Of a stretch of DNA of 64,000 nucleotides, positions 45,397 to 58,343 are shown piece by piece (positions within the stretch are counted from its first letter, which is position 1; each line of letters begins with the position of its first letter). The position numbers and the translations under genes are program-made. The DNA comes from Cryptomeria japonica (lineage: Eukaryota > Streptophyta > Pinopsida > Cupressales > Cupressaceae). Under the pieces are notes generated by a model. The model ran no database searches. It had not been told where the DNA came from and saw only the letters and a list, made by a program, of their open reading frames with translations. The stretch is from the NCBI RefSeq assembly GCF_030272615.1, contig NC_081413.1, positions 163,401,080 to 163,465,079 on the forward strand, read 5' to 3'.

Positions 45397-46894
45397 ATGA
45401 ACAAGCCCTCCGCGGATCGATCCGTCGCCAATGAAAAGATGAGCAAAGGATTTTTTTCAGCGGCAGCAGACGGAGAAACACGGCACGTGAAGAAGGGTAA
45501 GGAAAACTGCGTTGCTAAAGTACGGCGATTAACGGAGATAGAGATAGAGGTGAACAGCGAACGAATGAATGGATGGCTGACTGGCACGATGACGAGAAGA
45601 TTTCTGAGCGATTACGATAAAAGGTAAGAGAAGGCCGGACTTGCCCACATTTTCTATGTTATCGTTTTCAATCGCTAGTTTCCACTCCCCAACTCTAAAG
45701 TCAAATCTCTATTCGTTCTTAATCACTCGATCTGACATTGGTAAATCGCCTCAACCTTCACATTAAACCGCCTTTAATATATTTTTAAAGCCCTGATTCT
45801 CCACTATCGCACCGAATATTACGACCCACCATCCATCCTTTCGATAGACACGTGGCAATTTCTGATAATGAAAGTTACACTACACATGTTTGAGCCTCTG
45901 GGCATGTCAGGTGTACTTAGTGTGAATCCAGCTGTGTGAGTTTATTATGAAACACTAAGTACAAAATTAAAATGAATTTTATAAACGATAACACAATTCC
46001 CTTAAAAATGTAGGAGTAAAATTAAAATTTAGAATCTTAAAGATTGAATACTGTTAAAAAAATCGATGTTCAGTGGTCGTGTCCTACAGAGTTTTTTACG
46101 GGTAAAATCTGCAGCAGAAGTAAGTGTTTCCAGTCTAAAAAGTTAGCAGGATGTCAGTAACTAAAATATAGATTACCTGTATATGTTTAATGAATTAAAA
46201 AATGAAGCATTTATGAAAATATTTATGAAAATATAGATTTAGAATAAATGTTATTTAGGATATGAAATTTTTAGTTGATAATATAATTTTGATATTATTT
46301 CTGAAATTGATTATACAAGTTTTTTTCTTCATCAAAATTTTGGATAATAATCTATGATCCCTCATCAAGATGGAATAGTTAAAAAAGAGAAATGGTAGAT
46401 CATAAAATATAATCTAAAAATTTGATTAAAAAATTTAAATAAACAAAGCTCAAAATGTTATCTAAAAAATTATTATAATGATTATAAAAATAATTGCTTT
46501 CCAAAATGTATTCAAAAGAAAAATTAAAATTATCAATTTTTTTCAGTTCAATGCTAGAAACTGAATATCCATCCTCTTAAATCAAATTAATTCACAGCGT
46601 ACTATATTTTAAATTCTAATTTTAATTTAGGAAACCTGCAACTGTATATTTTTTACTGGAACATTGCTATTATTGGACATGTAAACGTAAACAGCTTTAA
46701 GACAACTTTACTTCCAACTATGAAAATTACAGCAAAAATCAAGAATTCTCCAATTTACACCACCACCTTTGGTGCCTGATTGTTCAACTAAGACAACGAC
46801 AATGTCGAGGAGCACCAGCAAAAGCCTTTTCTCTGTGGACGATTCACTAGACTTAATACTCTTCACAACCAATTCTAAAAATATTTTCTTGTAA
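45397..46894 (+). CDS. Possible two-exon gene of unknown function
   Basis: Exon 1 (45397-45623) starts with ATG after a plant-like leader (TTCTTCTCTCGATC..AAGCCCTAAACGG) and ends at a GTAAGA donor in phase 2. A candidate exon 2 (46744-46894, after TCAAG) continues in phase and ends with TAA, giving 125 residues. The protein would be basic at first (HVKKGKENCVAKVRRLTEIE, MNGWLTGTMTRRFLSDYDK). It then turns S/T-rich and hydrophobic (FTPPPLVPDCSTK, DSLDLILFTTNS). I recognise no family. Support comes from the shared CpG-rich promoter and the splice phase. The acceptor has a poor pyrimidine tract, so exon 2 is the weaker part. Confidence 0.4.
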
Positions 46895-49800
46895 ATGTTT
46901 ACGATGGATCTGCACCGTGCCATAATTACCATAGTGGAATGTCTATGAGACAAAAATCCCTCACGTCTTTCTGTTGCCACTCAATATATTATCATACCTG
47001 TCAAAACTAATATTTCAATACAATTTCAGCCTTTATAGATATAAAAAGATGGACACAGCTCGGAATATCCTCTACCTACCAACTTGTATGAGTAATTCTC
47101 GCTATTGATATTATTGTTTTCTTATTATAGAAATGCATCTGGATTTTATTTTATTTTATTTTTATTGCATTACATCTGGGTTTTATAACATTATTTGTTT
47201 TCCTGTAATGTATATTGAAGAGGAACGGTCAAATACTATAATTTAGCTCAGAGATTACTAATATGATAAAGACAAAAAACAACTAAGAAAGATTTATTAA
47301 AAAATCTATAGTTGTATCATGAGCAGCAGCTAGAGGTAAACAATTTTCGATCTATTGAGAAAACACTGGTAATAATAATAACAAAAGAGAGTAAATCACA
47401 AGAGGCCTTCACTTAATCAACCAACAAATACATATTAAGCACTTTCTGTGTCCTTAGAATGGAAATTATTGATGAACTTTCACAAAGTTTCTTTGACTTA
47501 TAATGGATTCTATAAATCCTACGTTTTGAATTGTTCTTGGTTTTGTAATGGTCATTTTCAATTAATTAGTATTTATGGTTTTTATTGTTCCACGATCCGA
47601 CTGCCAGCAGCGGCTATACTGTAAGCTGTGAGTTTCAACTTAATTTTAATAATAGTTTTTATGTATAAAAAATAAAATTTATCAATTCATTTGTACAGAT
47701 AATAGAATAAATATGTCTAGATATATCTTATAATAGAAGAGAATCATGTGTAAAATAAATGTTTTTCTAAAATACTAAACATCAAGAAAAAAAATCCATT
47801 AAACTCTTACATGCAAAAAGCTGTGAATCTAGCTGGAGACATTTATGCTTATAATTATTTAAGTGTATATTTAAATAAAAATGAAATTATAATTCAAAAA
47901 TATTAGTATTACCTAGATCATTTCAATTTATTATTTTACTACTCTTTATAATAATTATCAGATCTTTCAATTGTTTAATGAAAAAAGTATTAGTTTAAGA
48001 TTACAATCATAATTTTAATTATATTATAAATATCAAATCTTAATATATAGGTAATAATAATTACTCATGACTAAAACTTACTAACCAAATAAACAAAATA
48101 TATTTTTTTCTTCTTATTAAATATAATTTAATTAAAGTTGTTGCAAATTATTTGATAGAAATTAGAAAATTAAAAATTAAAGTAAAGGAATTTGGTTGAC
48201 TTTGACTTGGATAGATGAAAAGAAGAATCACAAAATCTAAACTAGAGCATTGTTAGAATTTGGCAAAAATCAAACACATGGGTATAGAAATAAACATAAT
48301 CAAATCTATGCACACAATCAAACTTTGACTTATGGAAATGACCATATGACCTATACATGTTTTGTAGATACAAACAAAAATTTGGTTTGATATTTCAACC
48401 TACAAAAAAGTTTTGGGATGAAAACAAACACCTTTGGGAGATTACTAAGCAATAATCTTCTTGTTATCACAAGCTGGGTTACATTTGATTTATCAATTTT
48501 AGAAAGAGTTGGCAAAAATCAAGAAACAATGCAAGTGATGTTTACATGACCATGACAGCATTAAGTATAACTTGCAATTTTATGTAAATGGAATATAATG
48601 CAATGAATATTAGAATAACCTCTAGTGCAAGGTCTAAGATTTCACCATGTGTCTTGATGCAAGTATTTGTGAAAAAATGAATAACAACTAATTAATGATG
48701 CTTTGTGACAGATAGATCAATGGAGTTGTCCTAATGATGAAGGATCTTGGATGTTTTTTGGATTATGGATGATTTTAATTTTGAACATTGAAACGATCGA
48801 ATTCAAACTGCAAACATAGCCTTGATCATTTCTATATACACAAATTCTACCTAAGAATGAGAATTGATAAATTAAGAGCTAGGAAATGTTAGACAAGGGG
48901 TCAAATTTTGTTTTTGAAATTCAATTTGACATTTTGGATAAAGGGGAAATTAATGAAAATCATACACTAGGACCAAAAACTTAGGACACCCAAAGGACAT
49001 AAAATGAATGGTAATAAGTGTATATAGTGAATGGCAAAATGCATGGTACGTGTGCTTTTTACCATTACAAAAAATAAGATTTTTAAATTTTATTTCAAAA
49101 TTAATCATTCCTTTTATTTACAACTCAAATAGAAATTAGAAAGCTTATATTGTCAAGCATATATGTCTTTCTAATAGGTAATGTAAATTGAAAGGTTCAA
49201 TCTTAATTAGAGTCATAAATACAATAATTAGCTTACATGGGGTATATTCAAGTGTAAATCCATCTTATCCTAATCCCTTTTATCATTGATCCCTAAAGTC
49301 GCATTCCTAATTTTCAAGTTCACCATGCAACACCCTAGACCAAATCTACGTGTGCAATTTTCACCTAAGTTAGCTTTGCAATCACAAATTAGACCTATTC
49401 CTTTTTAAAAGTAAGTATTCAAATTTAGTTGTGATCAATCATTTCACTACTCATTATGAGCTAACTTGGCACATATTTAATTAACCTACAAACTTGTTTA
49501 TTGTATTTAAAGACGTCTCCTCGGTCATTTGAAATCATCTATGAGTTATAAAAAGGAGCACACTGGGGTTTGATTTATACTAGACATATAAAAGCATAAC
49601 AACAAAATTATTAGAGCAAGTGTGTCATCATATGCACGTTCCACACTTGTTGTTTTGGAAGTCTATCCATCTAGGAGTTCTATCGAAAACTTGACCCTTA
49701 TGATTTGGTACACATCATCTAACATCAAAGATTGACGTGAGCAAGTTTAACAATCTATGAAATGACACATAATATTTTTAAGTTGATTAAGAGCACTTCT

Positions 49801-52037
49801 CTCTAGAAAATTAGAGACATCCACAATCACAGGTCCAATCTCAGATGGTACACCTGTGGATTTTCAAGACAATGACAAAGAATAAAAATTCAAAGTATTT
49901 TAAAATGGATCTCTAGCATCTACGCATACACTCTTACATCAAAATCAAAGCTAGCTACCCACAAATTTTATTTTATTTAATTCTCGTTTTAATTTACACA
50001 CTTACTTTATACCCATGACAATGATTGACCCCAACTCTAATTAATCTAGGTTGATTGTTTCTATTGTGTTTTTATGATTAGCCTATATTTATACAAAAGA
50101 GATTTTATTCTCATATGTTTTTGTGCGCCTAACATTCCTATAGGACCTAGGGTTTTTGCGTTAGGTTTTCTTTTCCTTCTATTAGGATTTTTAACTTAAA
50201 CTTTCTTATTTCATATCAAATTTGAGTAGGGTTTTGATCCACCCATGTTTATGTTTTATTATCATAACTCAATTAGGCTTTGGACCTATAAAGGAGCACT
50301 ATATACATATTTGATCCAATATGTCCATCATAAGTTTACCCACATGGAACCACATAGATCATGTTCTCTTGTTGATTTACTTGCATATATTTTTAATTTT
50401 GACATGTTCCCATGTTTTGTTGCTTCTAATCCTATTCTTAATTCACTCAAAGACCCTTTATGTTTTAGATGAGGATGTGTTTTCTATAGAGGTGTCATTT
50501 TCTCATATAACTTTATGCTTTCCTCTTCTTCGTAGAATTGGTTAGCACTTATCCTTTTCTTATAGGCACATTCATCTCACTCATTCATAAATCCCATCTC
50601 TTACTAATTCCCCTTTGGATAGTGCTAATGATACACATATGATATTTATGTAGTAATATTACATCCCCTTTATATGAATTTTGAGGACTTATGATACCAC
50701 TCTTTCTATATTTATATGATATATGATACTATGGTATAATGTGAGGATATAATGAGCACGAGATATTAATGAATCTTATATTTTTTTGTTTAATAAGTTT
50801 TAAAAGTGCAATAATCTCAATTGTAGTAATAGTAGATGAAATAGAAATTGGAGCTAAAAAATGTCTCAAGATATCTCATGTGTCTTACATAATTGTTTGA
50901 AATCTTAAAGGGATATTTTAGTAGGGTGTCATATGTTGATCAAGTACATCATAACCATTAGTTATTTTTTGATATCTGCGTGTAATAGTGGGATAATCCC
51001 TAGACAAAGATGTCTTAATGTAAAAGGTAAAGACATGAGGGTGAAGAAATCATATATAAATAATAAGATAATTCTAACATAAATGCTTTCCACATTTATA
51101 GTAAATACTTAAGATGTTAATAGAGTCAATCCTACTAAATTATAAAAATTTGAAGTTACCATCAAAGCATTTAGTAATAGAGTTTGAGAATCTCTTGGTT
51201 TTCATACTTTGACCATCACTTTGGGGCTTGTAGCAATTAATACTATAATTCATATGATGTATGTTGCTTCATTATTTCAAAGTTCTTTTAATTCGTTCAT
51301 GGATTCATGCCATGGATGTTGTACCCTCTAAACTTTGCTAAAATTTGAAGTCAAAATAATTAAAGGTATATGATTATGACTAATGATGATTGATTCTATG
51401 ATATAAATTTAATTATCCCTTCTTTATATATGGATCCTAATACATATGATAGATTGCATTTGCCTCTTCATGTGCTCAATATTCAAAATGCAAGTGTTGT
51501 GACTCATAAACCTAAGATTAGTATTCATTCTAATTGTCACTCAAATTAACCAAGCAACATGATGAAGAATTATCCATCTTGCAAAATTTTGGGTATAACA
51601 ACAATTAAAGCAACATCTTCAAACCTATCTAATGTGTTGGCTCTCAAACATGTATTCTAACAAATCCTAAAGATTCAATCTGAAACTTGAGGCCACATAT
51701 TATGTCAACAAAGGTAATGGTAAGACTTATTATTAGAAAATGACATGGATGGACCAATGCACATGAGAGTGTGTAATCTCTCCTTCACTTCGATCTCAAC
51801 AAGACCCAAAAGGATGTTCTTAGAGGTTTCATTAACAAGCCAACTAAAGCATAATAATAAAACAATACAAAAAGATTCATCAACTACACCTAATATATGA
51901 TGGGCACTAAAATTTTGTCACTACATCGCTTGCACATTAGTTGCTCGTAAGACCTCTTCTTAAGTTAATATAGCATTCTTATAAATGTACCCAAAGATAA
52001 TGAATATGTGTGCTCTTATAGATGGATTTCCTTTTGT
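46895..52037. other. AT-rich intergenic DNA, nothing recognised
   Basis: Five kilobases very rich in A and T hold no LTR pair, transposase or RNA gene that I can identify. Short frames at 50.2-50.5 kb overlap each other and lack motifs. Confidence 0.5.
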
Positions 52038-52328
52038 CACAAGGGCTTCACTTAATGAAACTGGGTTATATCACGTGTGTTCATGGCATACTAAAGAATC
52101 CCCCTATTTTCAAAAAATATTGCCCTAAACTCCTTTTTTGTCACCCCATCCCAATACACAACTTGAATTAAAAGCTCCCCTATTATCACCAAATATTGTA
52201 CTTTTTTCATAGGCCAAATTAAAAACCCCCTTTTCATCGATAGGTAATATATTGTACCCTCATTTTTGGGATATTAAACCCCCCAATATGAATGCATGTG
52301 ATATAATATTGCCTAGCCAGTGAAGCCT
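52038..52328 (+). repeat. Inverted repeat, left copy (~290 bp)
   Basis: Its reverse complement lies at 53504-53808. Its own ends are also inverted, GGGCTTCACT at the left and AGTGAAGCC at the right, with a CACGTG box near the left end. The unit is therefore probably a MITE. Confidence 0.75.
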
Positions 52329-52669
52329 CCATCCCTTTTGTTGTGGGTGGAAATATGGGTGTTCACAAGTTTAGCTATGTAAACAAGGAACCAACCCACT
52401 TGCAATTACTATTACATGAAGGGGGAGTGAAATCAATAGAGGCAACCCCAAATTATTTTAAAAAGGTTGAACGTTGATTTAATTCCACTCCCTCGTTGAT
52501 TGAGTTGAAAATGAACTATAAAAAGATGTTATTTGAATGTAACCTCTAAGGTTGGAGATATGAAATAGACCAGAATTAACATGTTCAAGTAGTCTCATAT
52601 CAAAAATGAAAGCACAATATATAGATCTGGAGATAGGAAGAAGAAATGAACTTGTGTCTGAAATCTAGA

Positions 52670-52840
52670 CTCGAAAATGTTGGACAATGTCACTTGGGGT
52701 GACCTTGTCGAGGAGCTCAGATGCAAACAACATATGTCATTTCAGAATTAGGATGTTGTTCTGAGTGTTTCGCTGAAGTTTTTCCCAGAAAAGAGTTAGA
52801 AAATGTCGCTTGGGGATGACCTTGTCCTCCAAATTTTGCC
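52670..52840. repeat. Short direct repeat, about 35 bp, twice
   Basis: The phrase AAATGT(C/T).. followed by CTTGGGG(A)TGACCTTGTC occurs near 52677 and 52800. It has the look of a small local duplication. Confidence 0.5.
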
Positions 52841-53503
52841 TTTATAAAAGTTGAATCTATGTATCTCTATATGCTCTTCCCAAATTTGTAATTGTCGTCT
52901 CTAGATCGTGTCACCTACACATACAAAGGAGGGAAATGGTGTTGTTGATAAGGGTTTGCCTAGGTAAAACCCCAAGTGTGGAATTAACCCTATTATTGAA
53001 TTAAAATTGAAAGGAAAGCTCTAAAGTAAGATGTTGAATTTTATACCTCGAGCTTGTTGAAGTTGATAATGGTTGATGATGCAACGCTCTTTAAATATGG
53101 TCACAAGTGTTGGTACAACATGACATCACATGACATGAAAATACATAAATGAATCAATCATAAACACATGCTTGCATGAAGATTGTTGTAACATGTTGCT
53201 CCACAATGCTTAGATCTAAAGAACGCTTGAAGTATCTAGTGCAATGAAATGTCGCCTTGATGTTTGATGGATGTGAGTGGATGATAACAAATGTGGATGG
53301 ATGAAAATGAATGGAAACAATGCTCTTATATAGGGTTCTCAAGGTATTAAATCGTAAATTAGGCCGACCTCCAACAATCATATTAAGGCATTGTGATCAA
53401 GAACCAATTTGTGGGAACTAGGCACCAATATATTCAAAATTGGTCCCAATTTTAGGAACAAGGACACCCTAAGTGCCCTTGTCTAGGACAAGGGCGCCCA
53501 TGG

Positions 53504-53808
53504 GGGCTTCACTGGCTAGGCAATATTATATCACGTGCTTTCACATTGGGGGGTTTAATATCCCAAAAATGAGGGTGCAATATATTGCCTATTGGCGAAA
53601 ATGGGGGGGGGGGCGGGGGGAGGGTTTATTTTGGCTAAAAAAAATACAATATTTGGTGAAAATAAAGGGGGCTTTTAATTCGGCCTGTGTATTCTGAGGT
53701 GCTAACAAAATAGGAGTTTAGGGCAATATTTTTTTTAAATAGGGGTATTCTTTAGTATGCCATGAACGCACGTGCTATAACCCAAGCTTACTAAGTGAAA
53801 CCCTTGTG
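53504..53808 (-). repeat. Inverted repeat, right copy (~305 bp)
   Basis: This is the reverse-complement partner of 52038-52328. It contains a run of ten G and further G blocks near 53605-53622 where the left copy has shorter C runs, an expansion specific to this copy. Confidence 0.75.
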
Positions 53809-56177
53809 AGGGCACCCCAAATACCTTTGTGCACCTAAAATAGGGTGAATAAGTTATGGTAACGTGCACTTAGTTCAGGGGAAAGGTTTGGATCACTATG
53901 CAGACATGTGACATCAGTTTTGTAATATAAAGGCCATAAATAAGCTTGGATAAGAGCCAAGACAAAACACACTAAGGCAAGTGCACAAAAGTAGTATAAA
54001 ATTTTATAGGGTTACAATCTTCAACGCTACACCTTTAAGCCAATTATACACATGTAATAGAATGCTACCATACTAATAAGCACTTCCAATGGTTTGCAAA
54101 TTTTAGCTTGCATGTAATGTGACATAAATTACATTAATGAAACATATGAACATGATGGATCCTAGTCTTAACTTAGACTAATGAGGGCAAAGGGTATTTA
54201 AGGTAAAAGTACAAACTTAAGTCACACATTTATTAAGGAATCAACCAACACAATTTAAAAAAATAACTTTAACTGGATAAAAGTGCTCTTTATGTTTTGA
54301 ATTTCAAAATAATGTAAACTAATGAAATGCATATCTTTTAATAAAGTTTATGCTTGTAATTTTTAAAATTTTAAAGAAATTAGTTCGATATGTTTTTATT
54401 ATTTTAAAAGAAGAATTTGAAATGCCGAAAATTTTGAAAAAATGTGAGGGCAAGTTAACACTGCCAAAAAAAAATATTTTCTTATTTATTTAGTCTCAAA
54501 TAAATAACTTCAATATCTAATGCATGAAAAAAATTGAATATATTTCTCATAATAATGTGTTAAATTCAAACTCAATAGAATTCCATAGTTTTCATACAAT
54601 ATCAACTTTTGTCTCCTTTTTTTTTCAAAAAATATATACCCTTCTAGATAGGATTCCTCCTATAGTGCACCATATATAATTTTCCAAAAATTTGATTGTT
54701 TTAATATTTTTTAAATTTCTAATCAACCTCATCTTTCATTTTAAAAACCTACTCACAATATTTGAAAAAAAATCAATGAATTGTAGACTTTGAGCTCTGC
54801 AAAAGGGTATTTTTAAATTTGCAAGAAAGTTGCCCTAGTTGGAGAAATTGAGTTAAAATTTTGATTTTTTTTTCTGAATTTACCCCAAAAGAGGGGTTTA
54901 CCTGCCACATGGGTGGCCAAAAACAATTTTGATTGAAAGAGTTTCAACCTAAACACTTTCAATCAAGACCCTTTCCCCAAAACTTAACATGCAAATTATA
55001 TTGTAATTCAAAATTTCAAAATAAAAATTTTAAGTTTTACAATTTTGGGCAAAACTCTAGTGCTTTGCACATGCCACATGCCACATGGTTTCGAGAAAAA
55101 TCTTTTTACCCAAAACCATTTTGATCAAAACTATTTCACTAGAAATTGTTTAGTTGGTTGACAATGTGACACAATTTTGTGCTTTTATCTATTATGAAGA
55201 AAATATATTTTATAATTCACCATTCAAGACCAATTGCTAGTCTTATGGGTAATAGAATCATAGCCTACAATGAGAAAAAGAGCATACATGCAAATCACAC
55301 CTAGAACTCTAAAGACTTATATACACAAATCAATGATAAACTTTATACAACCAGCCATTATTAGGAGTCTATCTCAAAGCTACAATAATCCATATGAAAT
55401 GAAAGGATAACCATTACAAATAATTACAATGCTTTAAAATATCGACAAACATACATCTAGTTCTCATTATGCTCATACCATCAAATGTCAAAAAAGAAAA
55501 CACAAATCTAAGTTCAAAGATTTACTTGAACCATTACAATTTTTCATGGAGACATTTAATCAAATACAATGCAAACATTTATTTTGCCAATACATTTTCT
55601 ATGACTTGCAATCACTTGTAAGGCTTAGCCCCTAGTCCCAATCACCCTAATGGATGTAAAATACAGCAGATAATGCAAACACCATCAACAAACATCATCA
55701 TAAACATGCAACCACCAATCCTACTGCTCTACTCCTCCCATGCAACTCTATCAACCTCCTCGCTCAGATCCACCACACACAAGGTGACACCACCAATATT
55801 TCCATTAGAATAGTGCTTAGATCCCCTTCTTCATTACCAAAGGAGCAATTTTTTTAAAGCCATAATTTTTTTGCCAAAGTATCAATTTGTTAACTTCTTA
55901 TAAACATTCAAAAACTAGTTTCGAGCACTTCATGATGGTTCAAGTTTTTTTTCTAAGTTTTGTTGCAAGTGTTTAATATTACTAATTATATTTTAGATCA
56001 CCATTAGGCTTCTAAGCTCATAGCATTCTCTCAAATTCTTCAATTTTTGAAATTGAATAAGCGTACGAAAGGCATTGACAAGATATTATCAACTATCCAT
56101 GCACTTTTTCATATTCATCCACAAGTATCTCTTATTCAATTTGTCACTTATATGTTTGACTTGATTACTTAGATATT
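53809..56177. other. AT-rich intergenic DNA, nothing recognised
   Basis: No gene or complete element was recognised. Long A/T runs and short frames dominate. Confidence 0.5.
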
Positions 56178-56594
56178 TTGGCACATGAAAAAAAAAAAAA
56201 TGAGTCTTGGCCAAATGAAATCATGTCATATGATTACTTTGTTCCCATGTTGATTATGACACTATGTGTTACTTCATACTTTGATTGTCCACACACACTT
56301 TGGACCAAAATTTGGGAGATGTATGAAGACCATTACATGTCACTATTTCCAAATGATCTTATCATGGATTACCTCATGGCCCTTGATGATATAGATCTTA
56401 TACACAAGTTTGATGGTGTAGATCATATACCCTTAGATGATGATACGCCAAAGAAGCTTAAATGCATTAAAAGCATTAAATGTAAAGATGATAGGAATAA
56501 TTCTCCTCCTATCAAGATCACATTTCCCTCTCATATTACTCATAATGAGAATAGCATTTCTACATCCATGACTCCTGAACATTCAATGCAATAG
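56178..56594 (+). CDS. Unrecognised 138-codon open frame
   Basis: The frame encodes a charged protein with a hydrophobic early segment (YFVPMLIMTLCVTSYFDC), a W-rich part (LWTKIWEMYEDHY) and an acidic aspartate-rich middle. The W/Y pattern faintly recalls Copia gag, but no diagnostic motif is present. It may be a retroelement remnant. No promoter or splice evidence was seen. Confidence 0.2.
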   Translation: MAHEKKKNESWPNEIMSYDYFVPMLIMTLCVTSYFDCPHTLWTKIWEMYEDHYMSLFPNDLIMDYLMALDDIDLIHKFDGVDHIPLDDDTPKKLKCIKSIKCKDDRNNSPPIKITFPSHITHNENSISTSMTPEHSMQ

Positions 56595-57977
56595 GACATT
56601 TGTCATTTTTTATAATTTTCGTCTATTAGATATTTCGTCCTTCTTTGTGAGGTCTTGCATTTTTTACTTGTAGTCATTGGAGGACATCCATTTCCTCTTT
56701 AATGACAATTATGGCCCAACTATTATCTCTTCAACTTTACCTTTGGAGATTGTTCTTTATGAATCTTCACAAGATTTTGGATTGGTTACACCTATTTACA
56801 TTGTGATATTTTTTATTTCAATATGTGAACAATTCCATTTTCAAAGGTACATATCACGAGACTTCTTCCCTTAATTATTTTGCTTATAGCATTGCATATG
56901 TTCTTTGCAAATGGAGGAATGTTATTTGTAAGCGTGAGATTAGTTTTTCCCTTGAGTATTTATTAATTGCACAAGGGCTACTTCTTTATGGGGCAAAAAT
57001 ATAGTCTCAGTCTTTCTCTCTTGCGATAAGTTATTGATTATATATTTCTAAAGAATGTAGTACTTGTGGTTCATATTTAGCCCTTCTTCTGTCACTTCCT
57101 TCATGCTTTTTTATATTTTGGAGAGGGTTTTTTCCTACAAGTTTTAATCATTTACTATATTTGTGAGAGATGTTTTGCACATGGATGTTGCAAGGTTGAT
57201 TAGAATGAGCTACCTATGTGTTGTCACTGATGTCAACACGCTTTGATTGTTATTAGTGACTGGTTGGTATAAGTGATGTTGAGTTTTTTGTGGAGTTGTG
57301 TTGAGAGATTTATTCTAAATATGTTCTATGTTGTATATCTATTCATGCAGTTTTGATATGTTGTTAAGCTATGTTTAGAGATGTTATAAGTTACCCTCCT
57401 CATTTTCCTGAGGCATTTTTGTTCTCACGTTATTTAAAATAAGGAGTGTTTATTTATTATAGGCTTATGTAATTCTCGATTTTTGTCTTGTTAAATTTTT
57501 TCTTGAACTGAACCTCTCAGTTGAGCCTCATCTAAGTTCAAGGTTCAAGTTCAAGCGGAGTATGTGGTGTCGCAGCTTTTTTTTTAAAAAAGAGTTAAAG
57601 GTTGTGACTATTGTCATTGAACTTGAACTATTGAACCTTTTCGAGACATTCAAGGTTCAAGTTCAAAGTTAAGAAAGTCGAGTCTTGTCTGAGTCCTGTC
57701 CTTGTAACACGTAAGCTGCAACATTTTGGTGTCTTTGTCTTGGTTTGTCCTTGTTTTGTTCTTTTGAACTTTAACTTTTCAACTACTTCTAGGAGTGTTC
57801 AAAGAACAAAGTTCAAGGATTGTTAGCTTTGGACATAAAAGTGGCGGACAAAAGTGGTGAAGCATCAACATGGAGAGAATATTCTGGATTTAAAAGGTGA
57901 ACCTCTAGGGAATGAGTCGCGATGAAGAGCCGTACTTGAGAATAATTATTTCAGGGAAGGATATGTAGGGAAAAGAC

Positions 57978-58155
57978 TTGTAATTAATGAATTGTTAGAA
58001 TTAAGTCTTTTTGGAGTAATTTGGCACGGATAAGCATGCAGTTACAATCATATCAAATCGTGTGACCGATTTTTAAGCCTGTTCTCAAGATGTGCTTTAT
58101 TTTTTGTAATTAATGAATTGTTAGAATTAAGTCTTTTTGGAGTAATTTGGCACGG
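57978..58155. repeat. Exact 52 bp direct repeat, 126 bp apart
   Basis: Copies at 57978-58029 and 58104-58155 appear identical through TTGTAATTAATGAATTGTTA and AGAATTAAGTCTTTTTGGAG. The intervening 74 bp are unique, so the duplication is recent. Confidence 0.85.
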
Positions 58156-58343
58156 GTAAGTAAGGGATTTGCACAGGCGATATTTTTTGTTCTTGTCTCT
58201 TTGGATTTCGAGTTTTGCGTGAAAGGTGAGTTCAAAATCTTCTTCTCATCCCTGTGATTTCTTAAATTGGAAGCTTTGCTTGGAATTTTAGTTGGTTCAG
58301 TTTGTCTCCCTTGCTGTGTTTTCTTTCTATTGGTAAATTAAAA

